64,000 bases of DNA from Oceanobacillus sp. CFH 90083 (lineage in GTDB: Bacteria; Bacillota; Bacilli; Bacillales; Amphibacillaceae), in the NCBI RefSeq assembly GCF_009389585.1, contig NZ_VIYG01000002.1:62001-126000 (forward strand), read 5' to 3'. The position numbers and the translations under genes were made by a program. Shown one piece after another: positions 55,769 to 63,421 of the stretch (position 1 is the stretch's first letter; each line of letters opens with the position of its first letter). A model generated the notes under the pieces. The model did no database searches, was not told the origin of the DNA, and saw only the letters and a list, made by a program, of their open reading frames with translations.

Positions 55769-55912
55769 TTACTTTAATCTTACCTTTTCACTTTTCTCCA
55801 GTTGAATGACTTTTCCATCTTGAACGACAATCGTAATGGTTCCAAAATTCAAACCGTTTAATAATTCCTTCAATTTCAAATATAAATCATCTACCTCATG
55901 CTCTTTTGACAT
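55769..55912 (-). CDS. DUF2292 (YezD-like) small protein
   Basis: 47 residues from the ATG at 55912 with GGGAGG upstream; a longer frame would start within the -35 box and is rejected. The sequence LLNGLNFGTITIVVQDGKVI-QLEKSEK is the DUF2292 core. Such proteins are frequent beside sulfur-assimilation genes; their function is unknown. It is the first gene after the promoter and is split from cysH by a terminator. Confidence 0.85.
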   Translation of the reverse strand: MSKEHEVDDLYLKLKELLNGLNFGTITIVVQDGKVIQLEKSEKVRLK

Positions 55913-55985
55913 ACTATCTTCCTCCCAGTTATTATTTGTTGCTTGAGGAAGTTTAATTCCCTGTAATTTGATAAGATTTATTAGT

Positions 55986-56014
55986 ATTCTATCCACATTT
56001 TCCGCTTTTGTCAA
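55986..56014 (-). promoter_or_regulatory. Strong promoter of the sulfate-assimilation operon
   Basis: TTGACA, 17-base spacer, TAGAAT on the minus strand, the best hexamer match in the window. The leader before DUF2292 is about 65 bases. No S-box riboswitch is present. The stretch upstream to 56263 holds no gene. Confidence 0.85.
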
Positions 56015-56263
56015 TTGCTGATTTGAATTTTTTTGGATAAAAAATGAAAAAAATCAAAATAAATATTGAAATAGATTTTTAAAGCTGCCGATGATAAATT
56101 GAATATATCGTTATACTGTCAAACGAATGCTGGTAATTCTGAAAGAGGATGAAAAAGTCTTTTTTAGCATTTATTTTATTCATGTACCAGCTTATGGTTG
56201 CATAAAAAGGATTATATCAGCATATGAAAAACTGCTAAAAAGGTGCAGCTGCCAAGTTGCGCA

Positions 56264-56310
56264 TAAAAAAACAATCTGAGATTTCAATTAGAAACTCAGA
56301 TTGTTTTTTT
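56264..56310. terminator. Bidirectional terminator below the TraB gene
   Basis: AACAATCTGAG / CTCAGATTGTT, 11 bp, flanked by runs of A and T on both sides. Confidence 0.9.
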
Positions 56311-56389
56311 GTTCATTTGCAGGTATAAAGTTATTACTGCCGGCATTTTTCCTGCGAATCATGCCTTGATCCAGACAAACAGTGCAGCT

Positions 56390-57358
56390 TTAGTAAATAT
56401 GCTCTACATCATAGCCTTTGTCTTCAAGCTCTGTCACAATGCTTGGCTCAACTGTAAAATGAGCTGTTCCTACAAAAACAAAGTAAACCTGACCGCTGTC
56501 TTCTTGTAAAATGTCGTCAAGGCTGTTTGCCATATCAATATTCCGCTTATCGTTCAGCTCTTCCATATATTCATCATTAATTCCAGCTTCTTCATAATCA
56601 TCAGACATTGTTTCCATTGCTTCGATGTCTCCCTCAAGCCAGGCTGCAACAAGCTCCTCCAATTCTTCAGGCGCATCTTCATAACCATCAACAGCTAATT
56701 CCAATGTCTGTATTTGTGTTTCCATTGAGTAGTTGCTCAGCATCTCGAATTGCTGCTCGGCACTTTCTAAAGAAACAATCTCTTTGCCATCCTCTGTCGC
56801 TTTTTCAAGAAAGTATAAATCAACAGCCGCCTGTGCATCAACCTCACTCCTCAATGTCGTCAATTGAAGCAGCGTCATTTCTACAAACCAAGGCTGATAT
56901 TCATTCATTGTTTCCAAATTAAAGCCATTCTCTTCAAATATAGAATCAAGCTCTTCATAGGTCTCCTCTGAAAGAACTTCATCAAGTGTCGTATCGTCAT
57001 CGAAGGTTGCATACTCTAAAATTTCCTGTTGAGCAGGCATTTCCTCCAATAAATTAAATTCAGGCAGCACAACATCTGCACGATCAAAAGCTTCTTCAAT
57101 AGCTGGATCTAAAGGGTAGAAGTCATCCGTTCCCAAATGAATCGTACCTTGTAAGTACATTTCTGTATCACCGGATTCCACTTTCCATAAAAAGCCGCCT
57201 TTTCCTTCACCGCCCTCTTCTTCTTGATCAGCTTCCTCCTCTTCTGCTACAGGCTCATTCGCTGTGTCTTCTGTTTCTGATCCATCCTCATCTCCGCCGC
57301 ATGCTGCCAGCACTCCGGCAAGTAAAAGCGTGAACAATGCTAATAAAAGTTTTTTCAT
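56390..57358 (-). CDS. TraB/GumN-family lipoprotein
   Basis: The ATG at 57358 has GGAGGAGG ahead, 322 residues. Lipobox LAACGG, then an acidic linker of about 30 residues. The TraB/GumN fold follows: LWKVESGDTEMYLQGTIHLG with the first metal-binding motif, LPEFNLLEEMP, and the closing VFVGTAHFTVEP. The family is related to the Tiki metalloproteases; peptidase activity is likely but not shown. It is exported and lipid-anchored. Confidence 0.85.
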   Translation of the reverse strand: MKKLLLALFTLLLAGVLAACGGDEDGSETEDTANEPVAEEEEADQEEEGGEGKGGFLWKVESGDTEMYLQGTIHLGTDDFYPLDPAIEEAFDRADVVLPEFNLLEEMPAQQEILEYATFDDDTTLDEVLSEETYEELDSIFEENGFNLETMNEYQPWFVEMTLLQLTTLRSEVDAQAAVDLYFLEKATEDGKEIVSLESAEQQFEMLSNYSMETQIQTLELAVDGYEDAPEELEELVAAWLEGDIEAMETMSDDYEEAGINDEYMEELNDKRNIDMANSLDDILQEDSGQVYFVFVGTAHFTVEPSIVTELEDKGYDVEHIY

Positions 57359-57858
57359 TCCTGTGTCCTCCTCCATTCATTTACTTATTCCAGCATAAGG
57401 GTTTTTACAAATAATTTCATCAGATATGTGATGAATGGATAAAAAAAGGCGCTGAATGATGCATTATGCTGTATGAGTGAAATATGTATAACTCAAAATA
57501 ACGTGGCACAAAACATGGCACAAACCTTCTATTACTCAATTTTTAACCCAACTTTGTTCTTTTGTAAAATCCATCCATTATTTTATCTTGCTCTTATTTA
57601 TAGAAAAATATCAAGTATATTTTTTTCATCATTGGTACTGTTTAATAAGGAAGAAATTATTTTTAAAAGTAGTAAAAAATCATCTTCACAACTTATTATT
57701 TGTTACCTTCTCAGCATGTTTATACAACTTCGCAGCAAGAAAGAATTGGCTAAAGAAAAACGTGAAGGGGTCAAGATGAGGTACAAACAACCGAATTAAA
57801 TGATCCCCCTCAAGTTAAGTCCAAAACTTGGAACGAAACATCCAATTTATTTGAACAG
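57359..57858. other. Intergenic stretch with a degraded 5' part
   Basis: A plus-strand frame just before 57859 reads DEVQTTELNDPPQVKSKTWN without a start, and a neighbouring frame ends KELAKEKREG. This suggests the next gene lost its N-terminus by frameshift near 57765. No other gene is supported. Confidence 0.4.
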
Positions 57859-58182
57859 GTGAATAATTTATTAACTCCAAAACCCGATACTATCTTTAAT
57901 GGAGTTCAAACAGAAGAAGTGTCTGTAGAAATGCTACAACCATTAGAGGAAACTAATAATAAACCCGGACAAACATCATACCGAAGGATAACTATCCAAG
58001 ATGCAATCAATACTGCCCTTGGAGAGATTCCTGACGAAGTAACTAAAATCGGACGGGAATCTAAAAATGACATATTAGTTTATGAAGTAGATAATTTATC
58101 TACTCATGGGTCCAAATATGAAGTGACTATCGACACCAATACAGGTGAAATTCTTAAAACAGAGACAGAAAAAAATAATTAG
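57859..58182 (+). CDS. PepSY-like domain protein, probably 5'-truncated
   Basis: 107 residues from a GTG without a clear ribosome site. The C-terminal 70 residues (ITIQDAINTALGEIPDEV, then NDILVYEVDNL and YEVTIDTNTGEIL) have the helix plus beta-hairpin pattern of PepSY domains, usually extracytoplasmic inhibitors or sensors. The expected signal peptide or membrane anchor is missing, in line with a broken 5' end. Confidence 0.5.
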   Translation: MNNLLTPKPDTIFNGVQTEEVSVEMLQPLEETNNKPGQTSYRRITIQDAINTALGEIPDEVTKIGRESKNDILVYEVDNLSTHGSKYEVTIDTNTGEILKTETEKNN

Positions 58183-58409
58183 AAAAATGAAATCTTTCTA
58201 TAACTTCCTCTGCTTAAAAATATAATAAGATTTTATTTGGGATTTTACTATCACAATAGGATATGGGTGAAATTGCTAAAATGGGCTTGATATACATTCC
58301 CTAGTAAGATAAAGCACCTTTATGATACAATCAAATTAATTAACGCCCATCTAATATTAGCTGGGGGTTTGGTTTGATACTCTTACCTTTTCTACTACGC
58401 TCTTATATA
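58183..58409. other. Intergenic stretch without a gene
   Basis: AT-rich; no frame or signal could be supported. Confidence 0.4.
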
Positions 58410-58565
58410 CTATAGCATCTTTACCATGCTTTGATTTTCTCGTATATAGTGGTAATCCGAAAATGGACATCCTTTTTCTCGTATTCGGTTCACGACATTT
58501 CCAATTGTAAAAGCAGTCGGATCTATATCTTTATTTACTTCATCCCAAAAGGAGGGGCATAGAAA
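58410..58565 (-). pseudogene. 3' scar of a LigD-like DNA ligase gene
   Basis: A minus-strand frame reads CPSFWDEVNKDIDPTAFTIG, NVVNRIREKGCPFSDYHYIR, ENQSMVKML and stops. WDEV--DIDP--FTI-NV--R resembles the end of the polymerase domain of LigD, used in non-homologous end joining. Nothing upstream continues it, so only about 50 codons remain. Confidence 0.5.
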
Positions 58566-58690
58566 CTGTACCTTCACAGCCCTAAAGAAGATGGGTATGT
58601 CACAGAAGATGGCTTCGATGAAGCATTATTGCCTTAACTAGCTTCATTAAAAAGGTATATTATATAAGTCACATAGAAAGGATGTTGCGC

Positions 58691-59029
58691 ATGATGCAGG
58701 AGAAGCATTACCATACAAATATCCAATCCGACTCGCCTTTTGGTTTAAGATCAATGCCGGCACAAAAGCCGCGACGGTATACATCAACGAGAGTGCCTCG
58801 GGAGACCGAGGAAATCCGCCGCAAACGAGCGCAGGCAGAACAACGGCACCAGGAATTAAAAAGATTACATTTACCGTTACAAGTAATTTTTGCACTCTTT
58901 GTAATTGTTGGTGTTGCTGGATTTGGAGTATTGTACGGCCATAATGCGAATGCTACCATGCAACAACCTGATGTGTCGAATCAAAATAAGCCTTATTTTG
59001 AGAAAGTTGAAGTGACTAATATATATTAA
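58691..59029 (+). CDS. Small single-pass membrane protein
   Basis: 112 residues from the ATG at 58691 (AAAGGA 9 bases ahead). A basic N-terminal half rich in Arg and Gln (EEIRRKRAQAEQRHQELKRL) is followed by one membrane helix (PLQVIFALFVIVGVAGFGVL) and a short outer tail. No family is recognised. It has no partner gene on its strand before the hairpins at 59039. Confidence 0.55.
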   Translation: MMQEKHYHTNIQSDSPFGLRSMPAQKPRRYTSTRVPRETEEIRRKRAQAEQRHQELKRLHLPLQVIFALFVIVGVAGFGVLYGHNANATMQQPDVSNQNKPYFEKVEVTNIY

Positions 59030-59038
59030 CGACTCAGA

Positions 59039-59104
59039 AGCACAAGATTAATTTCTTGTGCTCAGCTTGTAGAGAAAGTGGTGTATTTTTCTCTATAAGC
59101 TGAG
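59039..59104 (+). terminator. Two consecutive hairpins at the edge of the phosphonate-type cluster
   Basis: AGCACAAGA / TCTTGTGCT (9 bp) is followed directly by CTCAGCTTGTAGAGAAA pairing with TTTCTCTATAAGCTGAG (17 bp, one G-U). There is no long U run. They end the membrane-protein transcript or act in the leader of the nucleotidyltransferase. Confidence 0.5.
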
Positions 59105-59199
59105 AGTTCCCGCGTGCATTCTAAACATATAAATAAAACTAGGGGGGCTTACCAGTTATATACAAATCTTAAGATAAAATTAAAAAAGGAGAAAGGTCT

Positions 59200-59913
59200 A
59201 TGAATTTTGAGGAGGCTATTAAAAAAGCAGATTATATGATTGATTGTGCTTTCCCAAATTGCAGTGCTGCAATACTTTCTGGAAGTATAGTCAAAGGAAA
59301 TGCTAATGAAACTTCAGATTTAGACATTGTTATTTTTGATGAAACTGTAACAAAATCCTACAGACAAGCTACATTAATAGATAATACTCCTGTTGATTTT
59401 TACGTGCATAATTTCCAATCATATAAAAATGTATTTGAAAAAGATGTTCTCGTTGCTATGCCAGCAATGCCATCTAGGATATTGGAAGGATATATCATTA
59501 AGGATCATAGTAAATTGTCCGAAATCAAATTAGAAGCTAAAAATGTCTTAGCTAAGGGCCCTAAATCTTGGTCTCTAGAAACACAAATTATAAAATCTTT
59601 TGAGCTAGAAGAACTATTGGATGATTTTCAAGGTGCTAACTCAAGGGATATTGAGATTTTTTCAATGAATAAATTAGTTGAGTTATTATGTGAATTTATT
59701 CTCAGAATGAACAATCAGTGGATTGGTGAGGCTAAGTGGTTGTATAAGTCTTTACAGAATTACGATAGTAAATTAGCAGATAATGTCTTGACTTGTGTTG
59801 ATGATTACTATATTAACTCAAATAAAAAGAAGATCTCCGAGTTAGTTAGGGAGATCTTGAACAAATATAAACCAGAGGAATATGAGTCTCAAGAAATTAA
59901 GTATCAATATTAA
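59200..59913 (+). CDS. Nucleotidyltransferase-fold protein
   Basis: 237 residues, ATG with AAAGGAGAAAGG ahead. The N-terminal polymerase-beta-like motif LSGSIVKGNANETSDLDIVI carries the G-S and D-x-D metal-binding pattern, with a third Asp in PVDFYVH. The C-terminal 130 residues are helical, as in aminoglycoside or tRNA-type small transferases. It would transfer a nucleotide to a small molecule or protein; the substrate is unknown. It converges with apt and overlaps its end by 4 bases. Confidence 0.8.
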   Translation: MNFEEAIKKADYMIDCAFPNCSAAILSGSIVKGNANETSDLDIVIFDETVTKSYRQATLIDNTPVDFYVHNFQSYKNVFEKDVLVAMPAMPSRILEGYIIKDHSKLSEIKLEAKNVLAKGPKSWSLETQIIKSFELEELLDDFQGANSRDIEIFSMNKLVELLCEFILRMNNQWIGEAKWLYKSLQNYDSKLADNVLTCVDDYYINSNKKKISELVREILNKYKPEEYESQEIKYQY

Positions 59914-60419
59914 TATTTTATAACTGAGAGAACTTCTCTGTTTGGTAGCGCAACTCTTGGGTTAAGGAATTCTAATTCAATCAGATATGCTAGTGCTTCT
60001 ACAGTACCACCTAACTTCTCAATTAAGTTAATTTGAGCATTAGATGTTCCTCCGGTTGACAATAAATCATCAATGATGATAATTTTATCTCCCTTTTGTA
60101 CTGCATCCTTGTGTATGTAGACGCTGTCTTCACCATACTCAAGGACGTAGCTTTCTCCAACTGTTTCACGAGGAAGCTTGCCTTTTTTTCTTATTGGAAT
60201 AAACCCAATACCTAAGTTAAATGCTACAGCTGACCCAAATATGAAACCTCTTGCCTCTGGGCTAACTATGAAGTCAGCATCAATATCTTTAATCAGACGA
60301 GTTAATTTCTCTATAGATTCTCTAAAACCGTCACTGTTAGAAATTAATGTTGTTATATCTTTAAAATCAATACCCTCTTTAGGATAATCCTGTACGTTAG
60401 TAATTAACTCTTTTAACAT
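59910..60419 (-). CDS. Adenine phosphoribosyltransferase paralogue
   Basis: 169 residues, full length for Apt. Motifs: DYPKEGIDFKDITTLI at the N-terminus, VSPEARGFIFGSAVAF, PIRKKGKLPRETV, and the PRPP loop IIIDDLLSTGGTSNAQI. The usual reaction is adenine plus PRPP to AMP. The start overlaps the pgk stop by 7 bases, so it belongs to the cluster operon rather than to the usual apt-relA site. It may join adenine to a modified PRPP (inference). Confidence 0.93.
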   Translation of the reverse strand: MLKELITNVQDYPKEGIDFKDITTLISNSDGFRESIEKLTRLIKDIDADFIVSPEARGFIFGSAVAFNLGIGFIPIRKKGKLPRETVGESYVLEYGEDSVYIHKDAVQKGDKIIIIDDLLSTGGTSNAQINLIEKLGGTVEALAYLIELEFLNPRVALPNREVLSVIKY

Positions 60420-61579
60420 TCGTTTCCCTCCTGAAAAGAATAATTCAACCCTTCTCCTTGTGAAGATAAATAGTGTAATAAAGAGCCTCCACCAGTTGAT
60501 ATTAAAGAATAGGAATCACTGTTGCTCTTATTAATTAGAGATACAGTATCTCCTCCTCCAATGATAGTAATTCCTTTAAGTCTTTTTAATTTTTCAAGAA
60601 TAAGTTTAGTGCCTCTAGAAGAAAATTCATCTTCGTAATAACCAAATGGGCCATTAAAAACAATCAAATCAGCTTCATGAAGGATGCTGGCGTTTCTTTC
60701 AATAAAGTATCTATCTACATCCACAATACAATCGTTAGATTCAATATTCTGCAAGCTTTTCTTTGAATAACCGTTTTTGTGTTTTACTATTACTGTATCA
60801 GGTAGGATTAGCTGTTTTCCACTTAATTTGATTGTTTCAATAGTCTTATAGATATCGTCAGCAGATATCCCTTCGCAATAGATAGACTTCCCTATACAAA
60901 ACCCCATTTGCTTGTAAAAAGTATTAGCCAAAACACCACCGATAACAAAGTAATCAAAATAAGGCACCAACTCTGTCAAAGTCTTGTACTTTTGAGATAC
61001 TTTGGAGCCTCCAAGAATCAACACTTTGCTATTTCGATGAGTAAAGATCTTTTCTAGATTGTTAATTTCTTTTTCTACTAAAAGCCCTTTGTATGTTTTC
61101 ATGTAATCCCTAATCCCAAGAACAGAAGCATGCTTTCTGTGTAAAGTTGAGAAACAATCTAATACAAAGACATCAGCTAGCTTTGAGTATTCCTCAGATA
61201 ACCAGGGATCATTATTCTCTTCTCCATTATTGAATCGCACGTTCTCTAACAGTATGACTGAATCACTAGGATCTGCCATTTCTAATTCTTTTTGGACTAT
61301 AGGACCATAAGAAGCATTTAGCTTTCTTACATTTAACTTTAAGAGTTCTCCTAACCTTTTCGCTATTATATCTAACCTAAGGTTCTCAACAATCTTTCCT
61401 TTTGGATAACCTAAGTGGGTAAGTAAAACAACTCTATTGTTGTTACTTAGCAACGTAGTTATAGTAGGTATATGTGCCTTTATCCTATTGTCATCAATAA
61501 TTTCTCCATCTATGATAGGAACATTAAAATCAACTCTACACAAGACTCTAGTGTTTTTTATTTCATTTATTTTAGACAC
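60413..61579 (-). CDS. Phosphoglycerate kinase paralogue with altered substrate site
   Basis: 388 residues, the normal PGK length. Two-domain landmarks are present: RVDFNVPIIDG, THLGYPKGKIVENLRLD, LLENVRFNNGEENND, ILGGSKVSQK, VFNGPFGYYE and GGGDTVSLI. Of the basic patch that grips 3-phosphoglycerate, R32, H55, R115 and R148 remain, but the Arg of HLGRP is Tyr58. DAFGTAH is also changed to DCFSTLH. Catalytic Lys and Asp are kept, so it is probably active on a related carboxylate. It is translationally coupled to its neighbours (8- and 7-base overlaps). Confidence 0.93.
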   Translation of the reverse strand: MSKINEIKNTRVLCRVDFNVPIIDGEIIDDNRIKAHIPTITTLLSNNNRVVLLTHLGYPKGKIVENLRLDIIAKRLGELLKLNVRKLNASYGPIVQKELEMADPSDSVILLENVRFNNGEENNDPWLSEEYSKLADVFVLDCFSTLHRKHASVLGIRDYMKTYKGLLVEKEINNLEKIFTHRNSKVLILGGSKVSQKYKTLTELVPYFDYFVIGGVLANTFYKQMGFCIGKSIYCEGISADDIYKTIETIKLSGKQLILPDTVIVKHKNGYSKKSLQNIESNDCIVDVDRYFIERNASILHEADLIVFNGPFGYYEDEFSSRGTKLILEKLKRLKGITIIGGGDTVSLINKSNSDSYSLISTGGGSLLHYLSSQGEGLNYSFQEGNEC

Positions 61580-62498
61580 TTAACTTCATCTCAAATAGAT
61601 TTTTTAAGATCTCTTTCTCAATATTTATTCTAGTCTCCAGAGTTTGAGCTCCTATGTGAGGTGTCAGAATAACATTATCTAGATTAAGGATAGGGTTGTT
61701 AGTAGGTGGTTCAACTTCATATACATCTAATGCTGCGCCATGAATTTTTTTGTTTTTAAGTACTTGAAACAGGTCTTTAGTTACTACTGTGCCTCCTCTT
61801 CCAAAGTTAAGGAAGACGGCGTTAGGTTTCAGAAGTTCTAACATAGATTTATCTATTAATCCAGAAGTGGTTGGAGTAAGTGGAAGGCAGTTTACTACTA
61901 TATCGCAATCTTTAAATATATTTTCGTACGCTTTCTCCACCAACACATTTATTTCATTTCCTATTCTTAATTTTTCCTCGTTTTCAAAGAAACTTCGATC
62001 ATAACAATAAACATTCATGCCTAGAGCTCTACTTATAAGACCGAGTTCTCTACCTATCTTTCCAAATCCTAGAATACCTATTTTTTTGTTTTTCACTTCA
62101 TAACCCACGAGTTCATTTTTTAACCATAAGCCTGTCTTAACTGATTGGTCTGCTTTACTGATATTTCTATATAGATTAAATACACAGCCTATAATTAACT
62201 CTGCTACTGCTCTATGGTTTTGGGAGCAAAGAATTAATTTAATATTCTTATCGACATATTTTTTGGAAATGTTATCAATACCGGAACCAGCTCTAATAAT
62301 ATATCTTAGATTATTTGAGCTCTCTATCATCAAATCAGAGATCTTATGGGGACTTCTAACGACTACAACCTCTGCATTCCTTATATGTTGTTCAGCCTCA
62401 ATTTCATTCTTGTTCAATATGTGAGCAATATTAAATTTGAACCCTCTTAATTGATTAAGAAAAGATTCAGAGTAGTGTCCTAAAAGTAATATATTCAA
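61572..62498 (-). CDS. D-2-hydroxyacid dehydrogenase, candidate phosphonopyruvate reductase
   Basis: 308 residues with the full D-isomer 2-hydroxyacid dehydrogenase layout: substrate-domain IRAGSGIDNI, Rossmann loop IGILGFGKIGRELGL, catalytic Arg in FLNFGRGGTVV, Glu in LDVYEVEPP, and His in LTPHIGAQT. It lacks the C-terminal ACT domain of standard SerA. Lying between pepM and pgk, it may reduce phosphonopyruvate to D-phosphonolactate and so pull the unfavourable mutase reaction forward (inference); oxidation of 3-phosphoglycerate is the alternative. Confidence 0.9.
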   Translation of the reverse strand: MNILLLGHYSESFLNQLRGFKFNIAHILNKNEIEAEQHIRNAEVVVVRSPHKISDLMIESSNNLRYIIRAGSGIDNISKKYVDKNIKLILCSQNHRAVAELIIGCVFNLYRNISKADQSVKTGLWLKNELVGYEVKNKKIGILGFGKIGRELGLISRALGMNVYCYDRSFFENEEKLRIGNEINVLVEKAYENIFKDCDIVVNCLPLTPTTSGLIDKSMLELLKPNAVFLNFGRGGTVVTKDLFQVLKNKKIHGAALDVYEVEPPTNNPILNLDNVILTPHIGAQTLETRINIEKEILKNLFEMKLSV

Positions 62499-62509
62499 TT
62501 TCTTCCTCC

Positions 62510-63421
62510 TTAAAATACAGTTTGTTCTTTTAATTTTTCCAACTCACTTTTATACCAAGCCTCTGTTTCACTTACTTTATTTGTTCCAATTAATTCGAAG
62601 ACAGTTTTAACAGAAGCAATCTGATCCTCAATGATACTGGTTCCCTTGTTTTCTAGAATTAATTTGGTACTATTTTGAATTCCTTGAATGGCTGCTCTTA
62701 ATCCTTGGTTAGCATAAATAACCATTTGAATTGGCGTATCGTTTAATTCGTCTAAATCTATAGTGAAATAGGTAGTTGGAACAATAACGAGTGGAGTAGA
62801 ATTAAACTCTGAATTAGACCATAGTTCAGCAAATTCCAGAACTTCTGATGAATCTTTAGATTTAGAATGTACTAAAATTGCGTCTGCTCCTGCTTTTGCA
62901 TAGTGCTCAGCTCTATTGTAAGCATCATCTATACCTTGATTCGCAATAAGGGATTCAAGTCGCGCGATAATAACAAAGTCTTCATTTTGTTGGGTCATTT
63001 TCGCAACTTTTATTTTTAGGGCAAATTCATCAATATCAGCAAGTTCTTGTTTTGTTTCCAAAAAACTATTTCGTTTCGGAAAGACCTTATCTTCAATACA
63101 GATACCAGCGATACCAGATCTTTCATACTCTTCTACCATTCTTCTGACATTATTCACATCTCCAAATCCAGAGTCACAATCAGCAATGACTGGAAGGGAA
63201 GTGGAACGATTAATGACTTGTGCTGCATTCAAGAATTCCGTCATAGTAAGAATACTTGCATCTGGGTAGCCTTGTGCTGCAGATATCTCCAAACCACTGG
63301 CCCAGATGGCATCAAATCCGTTTTTCTCTGCAATGATAGAAGAAATTCCATCGTGTGCACCTATTACTTTTGTTAGTGAATTACTAGCTAATAAAGTTCT
63401 AAGGTGTTTTGTTTTATGCAT
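62510..63421 (-). CDS. pepM: Phosphoenolpyruvate phosphomutase (PepM)
   Basis: The start is the ATG at 63421, behind AAAAGG and overlapping the rpiA stop, giving 303 residues. The C-P bond-forming signature E-D-K-x5-N-S is complete (residues 110-119, IEDKVFPKRNSF). Also present are WASGLEISAAQG, Mg2+-site DCDSGFG (81-87), IARLESLIANQG and GADAILVHSKSKD, all typical of PEP mutases and not of isocitrate lyases. It converts phosphoenolpyruvate to phosphonopyruvate, the entry to nearly all natural phosphonates. No phosphonopyruvate decarboxylase gene is in the window. Confidence 0.93.
   Translation of the reverse strand: MHKTKHLRTLLASNSLTKVIGAHDGISSIIAEKNGFDAIWASGLEISAAQGYPDASILTMTEFLNAAQVINRSTSLPVIADCDSGFGDVNNVRRMVEEYERSGIAGICIEDKVFPKRNSFLETKQELADIDEFALKIKVAKMTQQNEDFVIIARLESLIANQGIDDAYNRAEHYAKAGADAILVHSKSKDSSEVLEFAELWSNSEFNSTPLVIVPTTYFTIDLDELNDTPIQMVIYANQGLRAAIQGIQNSTKLILENKGTSIIEDQIASVKTVFELIGTNKVSETEAWYKSELEKLKEQTVF

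Noticed and set aside
57473-57799. 108-codon plus-strand ORF
   Set aside because: There is no ribosome site and no family pattern. Its last codons more likely belong to the frameshifted start of the PepSY-like gene.
62510-63421. Methylisocitrate or isocitrate lyase instead of PEP mutase
   Set aside because: The E-D-K-x5-N-S signature specific to PEP mutases is complete, whereas the lyases carry a K-K-C-G-H-type motif that is absent here.
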